44,039 nt of DNA from positions 1 to 44,039 of the forward strand of contig CACETT010000007.1 in the NCBI GenBank assembly GCA_902562525.1. The letters run 5' to 3'. A model generated the notes under the pieces. That model searched no databases. It was given only the letters and a program-made list of their open reading frames with translations, and was not told the DNA's origin. A program made the position numbers and the translations under genes. The stretch's first letter is position 1; each line of letters opens with the position of its first letter. Below, piece after piece: positions 42,490 to 44,039 of this stretch. This DNA comes from an uncultured Alphaproteobacteria bacterium. GTDB taxonomy: Bacteria; Pseudomonadota; Alphaproteobacteria; UBA7887.

Positions 42490-43749
42490 TTATCCAAATA
42501 TATTTAGCCCTGCAAACTCCCGGTGAAGAACATCCTTAGCTTGAACACCTAACCACTCATTGATAAGGCTAGCATAGACCCGTCGATAGTCCGTAGTATG
42601 GATAAGATTTCCATTGTCTAATTCAGTTAGGCTAGGGGGGGTTCCATATTGACCTCCTTTTACCTTGTTCCCTATCACGTAGACTGGTGTTGCAGTGCCA
42701 TGGTCGGTGCCCCCGCTAGCGTTCTCTGGGACCCGGCGGCCGAACTCAGTAAAGACCATCATGCTGATATCATCTCCCAGCCCAATCCGATCCATATCCT
42801 CTATGAATCCATGTATGGGGTCTGACGCATACGCAAGTAGGCGGGCGTGCAAGTCAAGTTGGTGCACATGTGTATCAAATTCATTATTTCGATATTGAAC
42901 ATAATAAAATTGGGTAGGCATTCCTGCCTCAATCAGTGAGGCAACTTTGCGTAAGTCTCTGGCGATAGGTACTTCCAATCCGTAGTTTACTGGTGTTGAA
43001 TAAGCCTCCCACGCGTTTCTGACGAAATCCGCGCTTTTCATGGCGCTTGTGGCAACATCACTAATAAAACTCAAGTTTGAGTTAGACGAGTTATCTGATC
43101 CTGTTAAAGAGCTTAGCAATGGCATTTGTTCATACCGGCCTTTTCTCAAAAAGCGTGATGGGTCATCAAAGACAAGGGGTGTATGAACTCCTGATCGTGC
43201 GGCAAGAGATTGCTGGCTCGCCACATTCACAATAAAATTTTCCACGGCTTTAGGACTAAGTGAATCGGCGGTACGCCCAATCCAGCCCAGCTTTTCTCCT
43301 GCTACGGGGACGCCTGTGTGCCAGAAACCCATAGCTGCAAAATGAGATAAAATGGGATTTTCATATCCACAGCCATGAATCAAAGCAAATCGACCATCTT
43401 TATAGAGACGTTCAAAACCAGTTAAGGAAGGATGAAAGCCAAAGTGATCATCGATTTTAAGAACCTGGTTAGCTGGGATAGCGAGTTGGGGCCGTTGTTG
43501 GTAGTAGGCATCATCTCCATAGGGTATCACAGTATTGAGGCCATCATTGCCCCCATCTAACTCTACCACCACCAAAATTCTTTTACGGTGGCCGCTGTCG
43601 ACTGATGATTTACCCTCAACCGGTGTTCCACTAACGGGCTCAGAAAATGTTAAGGGAAAGGTCGCGCTAGCGCCTATCCCGGCAAGACTTCCTCGCAAAA
43701 TATCCCTTCGGTTAAAGCGAGGAGAGTGGAGCCGGAGCCACGGATTCAC
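42490..43749 (-). CDS. DUF1501-family protein, Tat-exported
   Basis: This 419-residue protein begins with a twin-arginine signal (FNRRDILRG, Arg14-Arg15) and a hydrophobic stretch ending near FSEPVSG. The DUF1501 landmarks LVVVELDGGNDGLNTVIPYG, LIHGCGYENP and VFTEFGRRVPENASGGTDHG are present. The family is related to the alkaline-phosphatase/sulfatase fold and is nearly always next to a DUF1800 gene, as here. Both are probably periplasmic, of unknown function. The start appears to be GTG 43749. Confidence 0.9.
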   Translation of the reverse strand: MNPWLRLHSPRFNRRDILRGSLAGIGASATFPLTFSEPVSGTPVEGKSSVDSGHRKRILVVVELDGGNDGLNTVIPYGDDAYYQQRPQLAIPANQVLKIDDHFGFHPSLTGFERLYKDGRFALIHGCGYENPILSHFAAMGFWHTGVPVAGEKLGWIGRTADSLSPKAVENFIVNVASQQSLAARSGVHTPLVFDDPSRFLRKGRYEQMPLLSSLTGSDNSSNSNLSFISDVATSAMKSADFVRNAWEAYSTPVNYGLEVPIARDLRKVASLIEAGMPTQFYYVQYRNNEFDTHVHQLDLHARLLAYASDPIHGFIEDMDRIGLGDDISMMVFTEFGRRVPENASGGTDHGTATPVYVIGNKVKGGQYGTPPSLTELDNGNLIHTTDYRRVYASLINEWLGVQAKDVLHREFAGLNIFG

Positions 43750-43798
43750 GGTGCTAGCTCATTTACAAAAACATCCATTTTTTAGATCCTAGTACATT

Positions 43799-44039
43799 CT
43801 AAGAAAGTTGGTATTCAGGGGTGCTCATAATTAAATGAACGAGCATCCGAAGAGGCTCTTCTAGATAGGTAATTGATGTCTTTATATCTTTGGTCCCTAG
43901 TTCACGATTAAGAAATGCAGTTAGCCAAGTCTGATGTTCTAGAGAAAGCGGAACTCGAAGTAAGAGGTTGTGGAAATAACGAACTGCTTGGTCAGTTGTT
44001 TCAATTTTTTCATTCATTACTATTTCAACCAAATTAATT
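43799..44039 (-). CDS. DUF1800-family protein, C-terminal end (5' part outside window)
   Basis: About 80 residues are visible and end LVHLIMSTPEYQLS, the typical C-terminus of DUF1800 proteins. The frame is open to the last base of the window, so the gene starts upstream on the minus strand and the TTG at 44032 is not its start. It precedes the DUF1501 gene by 49 bases, the usual order of this pair. Confidence 0.72.
   Translation of the reverse strand, partial: INLVEIVMNEKIETTDQAVRYFHNLLLRVPLSLEHQTWLTAFLNRELGTKDIKTSITYLEEPLRMLVHLIMSTPEYQLS

Overview
The window looks like chromosomal DNA from a Gram-negative alphaproteobacterium of moderate GC, probably a marine or free-living one. The reasons are the gene order scpA-scpB ... 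tatA-tatB-tatC-serS-surE-pcm-LysM/LytM lipoprotein-ATPase-yajC-secD-secF-DUF498, the use of TrmFO for tRNA m5U54, and the block gyrA-coaD-cyclophilin-queA-tgt-tRNA-Lys. No transposase, integrase, phage gene or CRISPR array was found. The species cannot be named from the sequence alone.

Layout. (1) 1-15126, almost all plus strand, is a conserved housekeeping region: the end of scpA, scpB, an Fe(III) ABC importer (fbpABC type) inserted between scpB and tatA, then tatABC, serS, surE, pcm, a lipoprotein with a degenerate LytM domain, a minus-strand DUF815 ATPase, yajC-secD-secF and a DUF498 protein. (2) 15172-17891, minus strand: trmFO and an FMN-dependent 2-hydroxy-acid dehydrogenase. (3) 18262-24424, plus strand: gyrA, coaD, a periplasmic cyclophilin, queA, tgt and tRNA-Lys(UUU). 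(4) 24573-26849: accessory small exported proteins, including a tandem paralogue pair and a possible gene remnant. (5) 26992-28137: an orphan TRAP-type binding protein with a Tat signal.

(6) 28371-35701 is the most interesting region, a zinc-handling island. The minus strand carries zur, an outer-membrane porin-like protein, a ZnuA-type binding protein, a ZnuB-type permease and a MerC-domain protein. The plus strand carries a four-gene operon of a His-rich DUF2796 protein (ZrgA-like), a LolD/MacB-type ATPase, an FtsX/MacB-type permease and a DUF3299 protein. zur and the DUF2796 gene diverge from a 70-bp gap holding a 22-bp inverted repeat that looks like a Zur operator. The ATPase expected for ZnuAB (ZnuC) is absent from the window. 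Taken together, the two arms suggest outer-membrane entry, periplasmic capture and inner-membrane transport controlled by one zinc sensor.

(7) 35906-37965: small exported or membrane proteins of mostly unknown function and a NYN-domain protein. (8) 38022-41505: a divergent catabolic-looking set, with a ThDP-dependent enzyme on minus, and an RraA/HMG-aldolase-like protein plus a CitE-like lyase on plus. (9) 41658-44039, minus strand: a second copy of the exported GGTGKY-motif family, a DUF1501 Tat substrate and the C-terminal end of a DUF1800 protein that runs off the window.

Start codons were moved from the longest open frame where a ribosome binding site, signal peptide or family N-terminus favoured a later start (scpB, serS, yajC, coaD, znuB, the DUF2796 gene, the porin, dctP and others). 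All family assignments come from reading motifs by eye, with no database search.
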